Assembly (NCBI GenBank): GCA_964399465.1
Contig: CAYNRA010000009.1
Location: 1 to 54,146 of the forward strand
Origin: CAYNRA01 sp964399465
Lineage (GTDB): Bacteria; Bacteroidota; Bacteroidia; Cytophagales; Spirosomataceae
Direction of reading: 5' to 3'
DNA length: 54,146 nt
The translations under genes and the position numbers were made by a program. Positions 27,857 through 36,250 of this stretch are shown here, piece after piece (position 1 is the first letter of the stretch; every line of letters begins with the position of its first letter). The notes under the pieces were generated by a model. That model had not been told where the DNA came from, made no database searches, and saw nothing but the letters and a program-made list of their open reading frames with translations.

Positions 27857-30800
27857 TTAAGCAGTCTCTCCAGCTAGTGCCTCGATTTCTTTCATTTTAT
27901 CAAAATTCTTGGGTCTACTTAGATAGATGTACATACTAGGAATAACGTACAAGGTAAGGATCAAGGAGAATAGTAATCCACCAATGACCACGATTCCCAT
28001 GGATCTACGGCTTTCCCCTGCTGCCCCAAATGCGGTTGCAATAGGCAAAGCTCCTAAAGCTGTGGCTAATGTTGTCATCAAAATAGGTCTTAGTCGAAGA
28101 GAAGACGCCTCGAGTGCTGCTTCTTTGAGTTCCATACCTTTTTCACGCAATTGATTGGCAAATTCCACAATCAAAATTCCATTTTTAGTTACCAAACCAA
28201 TCAACATGATAATACCAATTTGTGAGAAGATATTCAATGTTTGGTCGAAATACCAAAGCGAGAAAATTGCACCTGCCAAAGCCAATGGAACTGTGAACAT
28301 GATGATGAGTGGATCAATGAAACTCTCAAACTGAGCAGCCAAAATAAGGAAGACAAGAAGCAAAGCGAGAAGGAATGAAAAGAGTGTATTAGACGAACTT
28401 TCGGCAAAATCACGGGAAGAACCTGTCAATGTTGTACGAATAGAAGGGTCATTCAACGTTTCTTTTATTTCGTCCATCGCTGCAATACCGTCTGAAATTG
28501 TTTTTCCTGGAGCTAAGCCAGCAGAAACCGTGGCACTCATGTATCTATCATAATGATACAATTGAGGTGGACTGCTTTGTTCTTCTGCGCGAACGATATT
28601 GTCTAATTGAATAAGCTCACCGGCGTTATTTTTCACGTACGACGACTTTAAGTCCAATGGGTCATTTCGATTTCCTCGATCAAATTGACCAATTACTTGG
28701 TATTGCCGTCCATTCATATTGAAATAGCTGAAGCGTTGTCCCGCGAATGCTAGTTGCATAGTTTGTGCCACATCTGCCACCGAAACGCCCATACTTTTTG
28801 CTTTTTCACGATCGATTTGTATGGTTAATTCAGGTTTGCTAAACTTCAAATTCACATCTGAAACGGAGAAAGTTGGATGCACTTGTACTTTTTCCATAAA
28901 AGCGGGTAGGTACTCACGTAATTTAGCAAAATTGGGTGCTTGAATTACATATTGAATAGGCAGTCCTCCTCTTTTATTCACAGAAATTGTTTGTTGTTCA
29001 TTAATAAATGCACGACCGTCTGGAATTTTCTTGATATTCGCATTCAAGTAAGCGGCAATTTCACTCTGAGAACGCCCTTTCCTTGTTAATTTATCTTGCA
29101 ATGTAATTCGTCCAAATCCTGTATTCGCACCACCCGAACCCGCAAAGCCTGGCGCACTTACGGTCAATACTCCGTTTCGTTCAGGCACGGAATCTTGAAT
29201 CATTTGTGCTACTTGCTGAATATATCTATCCATAAATTCATAGGAAGAACCTTCTGGACCAGACATTGAAATCTGTAGTTGGCTTCTGTCATCCAAAGGA
29301 GCTAGTTCGGATTTGAGCTGCTTTCCGAAATAATAAATCATCCCTGCTGTTACGATAAGGATTGGTAAAACCAACCAACGTTTTTGAAGAAAACCAAGCA
29401 ACGAATTTTTATAGTTCATCTCGAATCGCTCAAAAAATGGCTCGGTTGCAATATAGAATTTGCTTTTCTTACTGTCTTTCCGGATCAAATATGCGTTCAA
29501 CATGGGGGTTAATGTCAAAGAGACAAAAGCCGAAATAAGAACTGCAGAGGCGAGTACAATACCAAATTCACGGAAAAGTTTTCCTACGAATCCTTCCATG
29601 AAAATTACAGGTAAAAAAACTGCTGCTAACGTAATTGAGGTAGATAAAACAGCGAAGATAATTTCATTGGAACCTTTGATTGCCGCTTCAATGGGTTTCA
29701 TACCTTCCTCAATTTTTTTGTAAATATTCTCGGTCACTACAATACCATCATCCACCACAAGCCCTGTTGCCAAGACAATGGCCAAAAGAGTCAGTACATT
29801 CACTGAAAACCCAAGAATATACATGATGAAGAACGTACCAATTAATGAAACTGGAATATCGATCAAAGGTCGAACCGCAACAATCCAGTCACGGAAGAAA
29901 AGGAAAATAATTAATACAACGAGTACAATCGCAATGAGAAGTGTTTCGGCTACCTCTGTTACAGATTGCGAGATAAAAGTGGTATAATCCAAGATGGTTT
30001 CCATTTTGTAATCCTTGGGTAAACTCGCTTTTATCTCATCGGCTCTTTTATATACTTCTTTGGCAATGTCTAGGTAATTTGAACCAGGTTGCGGAGAAAT
30101 GGCAATACCAACCATCGGTTCACCGTTCCATCGTAAAATCGTTTCTTCATTTTCAGCCCCTAACGTGGCATATCCAACATCTCTGAAACGAACAACACGT
30201 TCGGCTTCATTGCGGATAATCATATTATTGAAATCCTCTTCGTTTGTGAAGCGTCCGACTGTTTTTACGGTAAGTTCTGTTGTATTTCCTTGTAATTTCC
30301 CACTCGGCAACTCAATATTTTCTCTATCTAATGCCTGTTTGATATCTTGTGTCGTTATTTTTAAGGCAGACATCTTGGCGGGATCCATCCAAAGACGCAT
30401 CGAAAAGCGCTTGAATCCCCAGATTCTGATACCACTCACTCCTTCAATGGTTTCAAAACGAGGCGAGATAACGTTTTCTGCATAATCACTTATTTCCAAA
30501 ATAGACCTAGAATTACTCTGTAAAGTCATCGAAATGATAGCCTCCCCGTCTGCATCTGCTTTTTGTACAATAGGCAAGCCATCTATATCGCGTGGTAATA
30601 AGGCCACAGCGGAGGATACTTTATCGCGTACGTCGTTTGCTGCACGCTCCATGTCTACATTCAAATTGAACTCAATTGTAATATTACTTGAACCTTGGTT
30701 GCTTGCAGAGCTAACTGACCGAATACCCTCAACGCTATTCAATGCCTTTTCGAGTGGTTCCGTAATTTGAGATTCAATAATATCCGCATTTGCACCCGGG

Positions 30801-30952
30801 TAATTGGTGCGGACAGTAACAATCGGTGGGTCAATAGAAGGGAATTCACGAACTCCCAGAAATTGGTACCCAATCACCCCGAAAATGATAATCATCAAAT
30901 TCATGACGATAGCCAATACGGGTCTTTTGATAGATGTGGTTGATAATGACAT
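27857..30952 (-). CDS. RND multidrug efflux pump subunit (AcrB/HAE1 type)
   Basis: 1031 residues, full length for the AcrB family, with 12 helices and two large periplasmic loops (after helices 1 and 7). The first helix is followed by GVREFPSIDPPIV...YPGANADIIE, and the proton-relay aspartates lie in helix 4 (ATGLVVDDGIVV). The pump exports hydrophobic or amphipathic compounds by proton antiport. It is 3 bases downstream of the adaptor gene and 2 bases upstream of tolC, giving a complete self-contained efflux operon. The substrate cannot be inferred. Confidence 0.95.
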   Translation of the reverse strand: MSLSTTSIKRPVLAIVMNLMIIIFGVIGYQFLGVREFPSIDPPIVTVRTNYPGANADIIESQITEPLEKALNSVEGIRSVSSASNQGSSNITIEFNLNVDMERAANDVRDKVSSAVALLPRDIDGLPIVQKADADGEAIISMTLQSNSRSILEISDYAENVISPRFETIEGVSGIRIWGFKRFSMRLWMDPAKMSALKITTQDIKQALDRENIELPSGKLQGNTTELTVKTVGRFTNEEDFNNMIIRNEAERVVRFRDVGYATLGAENEETILRWNGEPMVGIAISPQPGSNYLDIAKEVYKRADEIKASLPKDYKMETILDYTTFISQSVTEVAETLLIAIVLVVLIIFLFFRDWIVAVRPLIDIPVSLIGTFFIMYILGFSVNVLTLLAIVLATGLVVDDGIVVTENIYKKIEEGMKPIEAAIKGSNEIIFAVLSTSITLAAVFLPVIFMEGFVGKLFREFGIVLASAVLISAFVSLTLTPMLNAYLIRKDSKKSKFYIATEPFFERFEMNYKNSLLGFLQKRWLVLPILIVTAGMIYYFGKQLKSELAPLDDRSQLQISMSGPEGSSYEFMDRYIQQVAQMIQDSVPERNGVLTVSAPGFAGSGGANTGFGRITLQDKLTRKGRSQSEIAAYLNANIKKIPDGRAFINEQQTISVNKRGGLPIQYVIQAPNFAKLREYLPAFMEKVQVHPTFSVSDVNLKFSKPELTIQIDREKAKSMGVSVADVAQTMQLAFAGQRFSYFNMNGRQYQVIGQFDRGNRNDPLDLKSSYVKNNAGELIQLDNIVRAEEQSSPPQLYHYDRYMSATVSAGLAPGKTISDGIAAMDEIKETLNDPSIRTTLTGSSRDFAESSSNTLFSFLLALLLVFLILAAQFESFIDPLIIMFTVPLALAGAIFSLWYFDQTLNIFSQIGIIMLIGLVTKNGILIVEFANQLREKGMELKEAALEASSLRLRPILMTTLATALGALPIATAFGAAGESRRSMGIVVIGGLLFSLILTLYVIPSMYIYLSRPKNFDKMKEIEALAGETA

Positions 30953-30955
30953 AGT

Positions 30956-32023
30956 TTATTTGACTAATTTAGCTTTAACGGGCATTTCAGGACGTAAAGA
31001 CATAATGGCACTCACAATTAAGGAATCCCCAACTTCTAAGCCGGAAAGTACTTCTACGTATTTTTGGTCACGAACGCCCGTAACAATTGGGCGTGGGGTA
31101 GCTTTCCCATTTTGCATGATGTATACTTGTTTGCCATCTAAGATAGGGACAACCGCGTCTGTTGGAATCTTAATGGAACGATTACTTGCAACAGCAAGCT
31201 GAATTCGAGCAAACATACCTGGAAGTAACTTATTATTTTGATTGGAAGCAACGGCACGAACGCGTAATGTACGAAGTGAAGCATCTACTTGTGGATCTAT
31301 AGCGCTGATTTTCGCACTGAATCCTTCTTTTAAACCATCCACCTCAAATTGAACAACCTGACCTACCCGTACATTGGCAAGATATTTCTCAGGTACAGAA
31401 AAGTCGATTTTAATTGGATTAATTTGGACTAAAGTAGCAATTGCATTTGTCGGTGTTATGTATGCGCCAACACTTATACTTTTTAAGCCAATTCGACCTG
31501 TAAATGGTGCACGTATTGTTGTTCTATCTAGTTGAACTCGAAGTAACTCTTCGTCCGCTTTTAGCGTATTTACCTTATTTACAGCTAAGTCGTATTCTTC
31601 TCGACTAATGGCGTTTATATCTAGTAATTTCCTTTGTCTTGCTTCAATTTGATTGGCTAATGTTTGTTCCAATTGAATTTTTTTGAGTTGTGCACGCAAA
31701 TCATCATCTTTTATTTTTGCAATCATTTGCCCTTTTTGAACGACTCCTCCTTCTTGGATATTCAGCTGGACGATACGACCGGAGGTTTCGCTTCGAAGCT
31801 CGACCTCTTCGTTTGGAACGGCCGTTCCTGAGGCATAAATGAGTTGGTCAGCATCATTAATTTGTGTGATAAAGATATCAACAGGCACACTCGATGTAGG
31901 TGTTTTCTGGCCTGGTGCACCACCTTGGGAAGTTGCATTTTGATCTTTTGATTCTCCCCAAAAAAATTGCTTTCCAATAAATAGCAAGAGGATAAGAGCA
32001 CCAATTATAAGTAACGGACGCAT
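30956..32023 (-). CDS. RND periplasmic adaptor (membrane fusion protein)
   Basis: 355 residues. An N-terminal membrane anchor (about 3-20) is followed by the split biotinyl-lipoyl motif (VELRSETSGRIVQLNIQEGG and TIRAPFTGRIG), an alpha-helical hairpin (about 110-150), a beta-barrel and a membrane-proximal domain. It bridges the RND pump and TolC. It is first in the operon. The upstream region has only a weak -7 match (minus-strand TAAATTCG). Confidence 0.94.
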   Translation of the reverse strand: MRPLLIIGALILLLFIGKQFFWGESKDQNATSQGGAPGQKTPTSSVPVDIFITQINDADQLIYASGTAVPNEEVELRSETSGRIVQLNIQEGGVVQKGQMIAKIKDDDLRAQLKKIQLEQTLANQIEARQRKLLDINAISREEYDLAVNKVNTLKADEELLRVQLDRTTIRAPFTGRIGLKSISVGAYITPTNAIATLVQINPIKIDFSVPEKYLANVRVGQVVQFEVDGLKEGFSAKISAIDPQVDASLRTLRVRAVASNQNNKLLPGMFARIQLAVASNRSIKIPTDAVVPILDGKQVYIMQNGKATPRPIVTGVRDQKYVEVLSGLEVGDSLIVSAIMSLRPEMPVKAKLVK

Positions 32024-32204
32024 AAAGTTGATTGATTTATTTTAATTCTAGTATGTTTAAAGCCCGAATTTAACCAAAAAATGCCATAAAAAGGCTTTTA
32101 AATAGTCTGCTTTCACGGGCATCTGATAAGGTGAATGAGAATGTAGATAAAATACGTATTTCTATCTATTTGTATTATCCCGTTGATTAACCGTAATTTG
32201 TCTG

Positions 32205-32237
32205 TTTGGATAGATGTTCCTATTTCTTTTATCTTTC
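32205..32237 (+). promoter_or_regulatory. Possible promoter of the NRAMP-like gene
   Basis: TTTG (32205-32208), 21 bases, then TATCTTTC (32230-32237), one mismatch from the -7 consensus. The start codon follows 19 bases later. Confidence 0.38.
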
Positions 32238-32256
32238 GTTATTCATTCCGTAATTT

Positions 32257-33432
32257 ATGTTTAAATCACGTAGTAGCTCTCTGGTTGGTGCTATTTTCTT
32301 AATGGCTACTTCTGCTGTAGGGCCAGGTTTCTTAACGCAAACCGCACTCTTTACAAAAGAGCTTTTATACAGCTTTGGCTTTGTTTTGGTGTTATCGACA
32401 CTATTAGATATTGTCATCCAATTAACCATCTGGCAACAAGTCACCAAAACTGGGATGCGCGCACAACAGCTTGCTAATTCGGTTATCCCGTATGCTGGAA
32501 CAGGCTTGGCTTTACTCGTGAGTTTCGGGGGTATTGCCTTTAATATTGGAAACTTAGCAGGAGCAGCTTTAGGTCTTTCTCTTGTTTTTCCGTCACTTAC
32601 GCTCATACAAGGTGCCATTATTTGTGCTAGCATTGCCGTTTTTGTACTGTATCAACCTTTCTTGAAATCAGGGTTGGATGTATTTACAATTGGGATGGGC
32701 TTGGTCCTGATTGGGCTGCTCTTACTTGTTGTATTCCAAGTGGATGTTTCGTACGAAAAAGTAGCTAAATTCACATTCTTTCCAACTCAATTCAGTCCGA
32801 TTGCAACACTTACACTCGTAGGGGGAACCGTTGGAGGATACATCTCTTTTGCTGGTGCACATCGATTAATTGACCAAGGAGTTATCGGAAAAGATGTCCA
32901 ACCTTATGTTCGTAGAAGTGCAGTAATTGGTATTTTGGTCACTGCCTTTATTCGTTTTTTACTTTTTTTGGTCGTTGTCGGTGTCTTGGTGAAAAATCCG
33001 TTTCTCACACTTGATGCATCAAATCCCGCCGCTACTATTTTTATTCAACTCGCTGGAAATTGGGGAAGGCCTCTCTTTGGTGTATTACTCTGGGCGGCAG
33101 GAATTACTTCTGTTCTGGGAGCGGCTTATACTTCTATTTCTTTCTTAAAAACAGAGTTTTCTTTTGCTGAAAAATACAATCTGTCCTCCACGACGGGCTT
33201 TATTTTATTCTCCTTAAGTATTTTTGTTTTTTTAGGCAAGCCAGCATCGATGCTCGTCTTGGCAGGAACACTTAATAGTTTTGTACTTCCTTTGGGCTTG
33301 CTACTCCTACTTTTCGCTGGTCGAAAAAGAAAGGAAAAGCTGAGTCTAATGTGGGAAATACTTATTTTGGGAGTCGTTTTTTTGCTAATTATGATGTCCC
33401 TTTGGCCGTTACTAACTTACTATTACTTTTAA
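32257..33432 (+). CDS. NRAMP-like transporter lacking the canonical metal motif
   Basis: A 391-residue membrane protein with about 11 helices. The N-terminal SAVGPGFLTQT (19-29) and a sixth-helix GGYISFAGAHRLIDQG (up to about 208, with H202) resemble the NRAMP/YcsG branch. Classic NRAMP metal transporters have DPGN in helix 1 and MPH in helix 6, and neither is present. The transported substrate is therefore uncertain and may not be Mn2+ or Fe2+. It is monocistronic and divergent from the RND operon. A large hairpin follows its stop codon at once. Confidence 0.72.
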   Translation: MFKSRSSSLVGAIFLMATSAVGPGFLTQTALFTKELLYSFGFVLVLSTLLDIVIQLTIWQQVTKTGMRAQQLANSVIPYAGTGLALLVSFGGIAFNIGNLAGAALGLSLVFPSLTLIQGAIICASIAVFVLYQPFLKSGLDVFTIGMGLVLIGLLLLVVFQVDVSYEKVAKFTFFPTQFSPIATLTLVGGTVGGYISFAGAHRLIDQGVIGKDVQPYVRRSAVIGILVTAFIRFLLFLVVVGVLVKNPFLTLDASNPAATIFIQLAGNWGRPLFGVLLWAAGITSVLGAAYTSISFLKTEFSFAEKYNLSSTTGFILFSLSIFVFLGKPASMLVLAGTLNSFVLPLGLLLLLFAGRKRKEKLSLMWEILILGVVFLLIMMSLWPLLTYYYF

Positions 33433-33495
33433 ATCATCGTATGGGCGAATCACATTTGGCTGGTAAGCGTATTTGAAACGCCCGTACGATGATTT
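33431..33495. repeat. 17-bp inverted repeat with 31-base loop between convergent genes
   Basis: Arms 33431-33447 and 33479-33495 are inverted copies with one mismatch. The first arm includes the last two bases of the NRAMP-like stop codon, and the second ends 16 bases from the nspC stop. There is no T-run and the loop is long, so it may act as an RNA-stabilising or bidirectional end structure rather than a simple terminator. Confidence 0.75.
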
Positions 33496-33511
33496 GTATC
33501 TCAGGAATAGC

Positions 33512-34648
33512 TTATATTCTGTCCTTGAAAGTTTCAAATCCAAAGGATTTCAACAAGGTAAATGAGTCGTCCTCTTCCCAAATACCCATAGAAGGCAAGC
33601 CAACGCCATTGAAGGTCGTCGTTTTGACCATTGTGTAATGAATCATATCATCGAAAATCAAGGTATCTCCAATTTTTAGAGGGGAATCAAAAGAATAATC
33701 TCCCATGTAATCACCTGCTAAACAGGTCATTCCACCCATTCTGTACGTAGGTTTTCCTTCTACTGCATCTGTAGCACCTAAAATTTTTGGTTTGTAGGGC
33801 ATTTCGAGTGTATCAGGCATATGTGCCGCAAAAGAAACATCCAAAATAGCCACATCAACACCCTGAGCATCCACGATGTCTAAAACAGTGGATTTCAAAT
33901 AACCTGTTCGCCAGGCAATTGCCGAGCCAGGTTCAAGAATAATGTCCAGCTGATAAGTTGATCTTAGTCGCTTGATTTGTTCAATCAGGTGTGCGTGGTC
34001 ATAGCCTTCACGTGTCATCAAATGGCCACCACCCATGTTTAGCCAAGATACCTGATGCAATAAATCACCAAATTTTTCCTCTACGTGCTTCAATGTTCTC
34101 TCTAATACGTAGGAGTCATTCTCACAAAGTGTATGAAAATGAAGCCCATCTATGCCTTCGGGAAGACTGTCTCCAAGTGCCTCACGCGTGATTCCTAGTC
34201 TTGAGCCAACAATACAAGGATTATACATGTCTGTTTCAACTTCCGCATATTGAGGATTTATACGCAGACCAATAGATATTTTTCGGTCAAATGTAGCTAT
34301 TCGTGGATAAAACTGTTGGTATTGACTCAATGAATTAAAGGTGATATGGCTGCTGTATCGCATGAGTTCATCAAACTCTTCAGGTTTGTAAGCAGGTGAA
34401 TAAACGTGCGCATAACAGCCCATTTCTTCAAATATGAGACGAGCTTCGTTTAATGAACTTGCTGTCGCACCGGATAGAAATTGCTTTACAAACGGAAATG
34501 TATGATACATGGAGAAACCCTTCAATGCCAAAATGATAGAGGCTCCAGAGGCCGCCTGTACTTCCTGAAGTAAGGTCAAGTTCTTTCTAAGCAATGCTTT
34601 CTCTAGGACAAAACAAGGGGAGGGGATAGTAGAAAATGAAATGGCCAT
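33512..34648 (-). CDS. nspC: Carboxynorspermidine/carboxyspermidine decarboxylase
   Basis: A 378-residue PLP enzyme of the alanine-racemase-fold group. K43 in ILALKGFS is the PLP lysine. HFHTLCEN, NMGGGH, ILEPGSA and the C-terminal GMTCLAGDYMGDY, with the cysteine that binds substrate, are typical of NspC. It decarboxylates carboxyspermidine (or carboxynorspermidine) to the polyamine. The preceding gene encodes the matching synthase, 63 bases upstream on the same strand, with a hairpin between them. The pair provides the aspartate-semialdehyde route to spermidine used by many Bacteroidota. Confidence 0.93.
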   Translation of the reverse strand: MAISFSTIPSPCFVLEKALLRKNLTLLQEVQAASGASIILALKGFSMYHTFPFVKQFLSGATASSLNEARLIFEEMGCYAHVYSPAYKPEEFDELMRYSSHITFNSLSQYQQFYPRIATFDRKISIGLRINPQYAEVETDMYNPCIVGSRLGITREALGDSLPEGIDGLHFHTLCENDSYVLERTLKHVEEKFGDLLHQVSWLNMGGGHLMTREGYDHAHLIEQIKRLRSTYQLDIILEPGSAIAWRTGYLKSTVLDIVDAQGVDVAILDVSFAAHMPDTLEMPYKPKILGATDAVEGKPTYRMGGMTCLAGDYMGDYSFDSPLKIGDTLIFDDMIHYTMVKTTTFNGVGLPSMGIWEEDDSFTLLKSFGFETFKDRI

Positions 34649-34665
34649 TGATTTGTTTTTTCAAA

Positions 34666-34698
34666 ATGAGTCACAAAAATGTAATTTCTGTGACTCAT
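34666..34698 (-). terminator. Intercistronic hairpin between the carboxyspermidine genes
   Basis: Perfect 10-bp arms (34666-34675 and 34689-34698) around a 13-base loop. On the minus strand the 3' arm is followed by a short TTTTG. It could partly end transcription after the synthase gene and so lower nspC expression, or protect the message end. Confidence 0.5.
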
Positions 34699-34711
34699 AG
34701 TTTATTTTTAA

Positions 34712-35923
34712 TTAATATTCGTGGGGTAAAACTCCATTTACTTGTTCATTCCAAGGTAAACCATGTTTGTTTAATAAATCCATGAATGGGTCTGGATTGA
34801 GTTCTTCTACGTTGTAAACCCCTGGTTTTAACCACTCTTCGTTCGTTAACATCAACATAGCACCAAGCATGGCTGGCACACCCGTGGTATAAGAAACCGC
34901 CTGCGACCGAACTTCCTTGTAGGCTTCTGCATGGTCACAATTATTCCAAACATAATAGGTTTTCTCTTGTCCATCTTTGATACCTTTTATTTGGCAGCCG
35001 ATAGACGTTTGGCCCGTATAGTTTTCTCCCAATGACTCCGGTGCTGGTAAAACAGCCTTTAAAAATTCCAATGGGACAACATCCATTCCTTGGAATTGAA
35101 TGGGCTTGATGCTCGTCATGCCTACGTTTTCAAGAACTTGTAAGTGGGTGATATAGGCTTGGCCAAAAGTCATCCAAAATCTCGCTCTTTTTAAGGTAGG
35201 GAAATTTTTGACCAAAGATTCCAATTCTTCGTGATACAGTACATAGGACTCCTTCGGTCCAATACCGGGGTAATCAATGGGTTTGTGAATAGACATAGCC
35301 GGAATTTCTACCCACTCTCCATTTTCCCAATATCTGCCTGGTTGAGTGATTTCTCGGATGTTAATTTCCGGATTGAAATTAGTGGCAAATGCTTTTCCAT
35401 GATCTCCTGCATTGCAATCAATGATGTCTAAATAGTGCATCTCATCGAAGTGATGTTTGGCTGCATATGCTGTAAAGACTTGTGTCACACCTGGGTCAAA
35501 TCCACAACCCAAAAGAGCCATCAGACCTGCTTCTTTGAATCTATCTTGGTATGCCCATTGCCAACTATATTCAAATTTAGCGACGTCTTTGGGTTCGTAA
35601 TTAGCTGTATCCAAATAGTGAACACCCGTTTCCAAACAAGCGTCCATAATGGTTAAATCTTGGTAGGGTAGAGCTACATTAATCACCATTTTTGGTGAAA
35701 ATGAACGAATCAGTGCCACCAAACTCGGAACATCGTCTGCATCTACTTGCGCTGTTTGAATAGTAACTCCGTGCATCTCTTGGATATCAGCTGCAATTTT
35801 ATCACATTTTGATTTGGTTCTGCTTGCCAATAAAATTTCGCTGAAAACATCGCTGTTCATAGCACATTTGTGTGCGACTACTGTGCCGACACCCCCTGCG
35901 CCAATGATGATAACTTTAGACAT
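34712..35923 (-). CDS. Carboxynorspermidine/carboxyspermidine dehydrogenase (saccharopine dehydrogenase family)
   Basis: 403 residues with an N-terminal Rossmann fold (IGAGGVGTVVAHK from about residue 6) and a saccharopine-dehydrogenase-like C-terminal domain. GCGFDPGVTQVFTAYAAKHH, DCNAGDHG and NFNPEINIREI are family motifs. The enzyme condenses aspartate semialdehyde with putrescine (or diaminopropane) and reduces the imine with NAD(P)H. Its partner decarboxylase nspC is directly downstream. A -7 element lies 24 bases upstream. The length is normal and the context makes the role clear. Confidence 0.92.
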   Translation of the reverse strand: MSKVIIIGAGGVGTVVAHKCAMNSDVFSEILLASRTKSKCDKIAADIQEMHGVTIQTAQVDADDVPSLVALIRSFSPKMVINVALPYQDLTIMDACLETGVHYLDTANYEPKDVAKFEYSWQWAYQDRFKEAGLMALLGCGFDPGVTQVFTAYAAKHHFDEMHYLDIIDCNAGDHGKAFATNFNPEINIREITQPGRYWENGEWVEIPAMSIHKPIDYPGIGPKESYVLYHEELESLVKNFPTLKRARFWMTFGQAYITHLQVLENVGMTSIKPIQFQGMDVVPLEFLKAVLPAPESLGENYTGQTSIGCQIKGIKDGQEKTYYVWNNCDHAEAYKEVRSQAVSYTTGVPAMLGAMLMLTNEEWLKPGVYNVEELNPDPFMDLLNKHGLPWNEQVNGVLPHEY

Positions 35924-35946
35924 AATTGATTTTACGATTTTTTTTG

Positions 35947-35954
35947 CAAAAATA
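35947..35954 (-). promoter_or_regulatory. Probable -7 element of the carboxyspermidine operon
   Basis: Minus-strand TATTTTTG matches TAnnTTTG and lies 24 bases before the start codon. No clear -33 TTTG is present. Confidence 0.5.
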
Positions 35955-36061
35955 GATACTTTTTATGTGATCGACCGTTTATTATTTCGAATAAAACATG
36001 TTTGATTTCATTTTTTTTATTTACATTGGTATAAAGTTTGTCCCACTAAATTCGTACCCCC

Positions 36062-36169
36062 ATGGAAAATCCTACCCCAAAAAATCTTAATGCACAAGCA
36101 ATGTTACTTGTAGCTCTCCTTTTACTTGTTGTTGTGGCTGGTTTTTGGTTGACTGATGTAAAGTTTTAA
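36062..36169 (+). CDS. 35-residue single-pass membrane microprotein
   Basis: An ATG-started frame of 35 codons in an otherwise empty stretch. A polar N-terminus (MENPTPKNLNAQ) is followed by one strong hydrophobic helix (MLLVALLLLVVVAGFWL, about 14-30) and a short polar tail TDVKF. The composition fits a real small membrane protein better than chance: a continuous 17-residue apolar run with soluble ends and a clean stop. A weak promoter-like TACATTGG lies about 35 bases upstream. I do not recognise the family. It might assist a membrane complex, but nothing in the context shows which. Confidence 0.55.
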   Translation: MENPTPKNLNAQAMLLVALLLLVVVAGFWLTDVKF

Positions 36170-36214
36170 ATGTTTACTGTTTGTATCTAAACCGATTATT
36201 TGATTTTTCGTTTG

Positions 36215-36222
36215 TACATTTG
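36215..36222 (+). promoter_or_regulatory. Probable -7 element of the threonine aldolase gene
   Basis: TACATTTG matches TAnnTTTG exactly, 28 bases before the ATG at 36251. This excludes the longer upstream frame from 36200 as the real start. Confidence 0.55.
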
Positions 36223-36250
36223 GAGGTTTTTAAATTCTATTTATGTACAA

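Noticed and set aside
32214..32264. 16-codon hydrophobic ORF overlapping the NRAMP-like start
   Set aside because: The probable promoter -7 box lies inside it, so its start codon would not be in the transcript.
32229..32633. 134-residue minus-strand frame opposite the NRAMP-like gene
   Set aside because: It is a shadow of a well-supported membrane protein frame, with no domain motif of its own. The same holds for frames opposite the RND pump, the M1 peptidase and htpG.
36200..36250. Longer N-terminus of threonine aldolase from 36200
   Set aside because: It starts upstream of an exact TAnnTTTG element and adds residues that do not fit the family; ATG 36251 begins with the conserved DLRSDT context.
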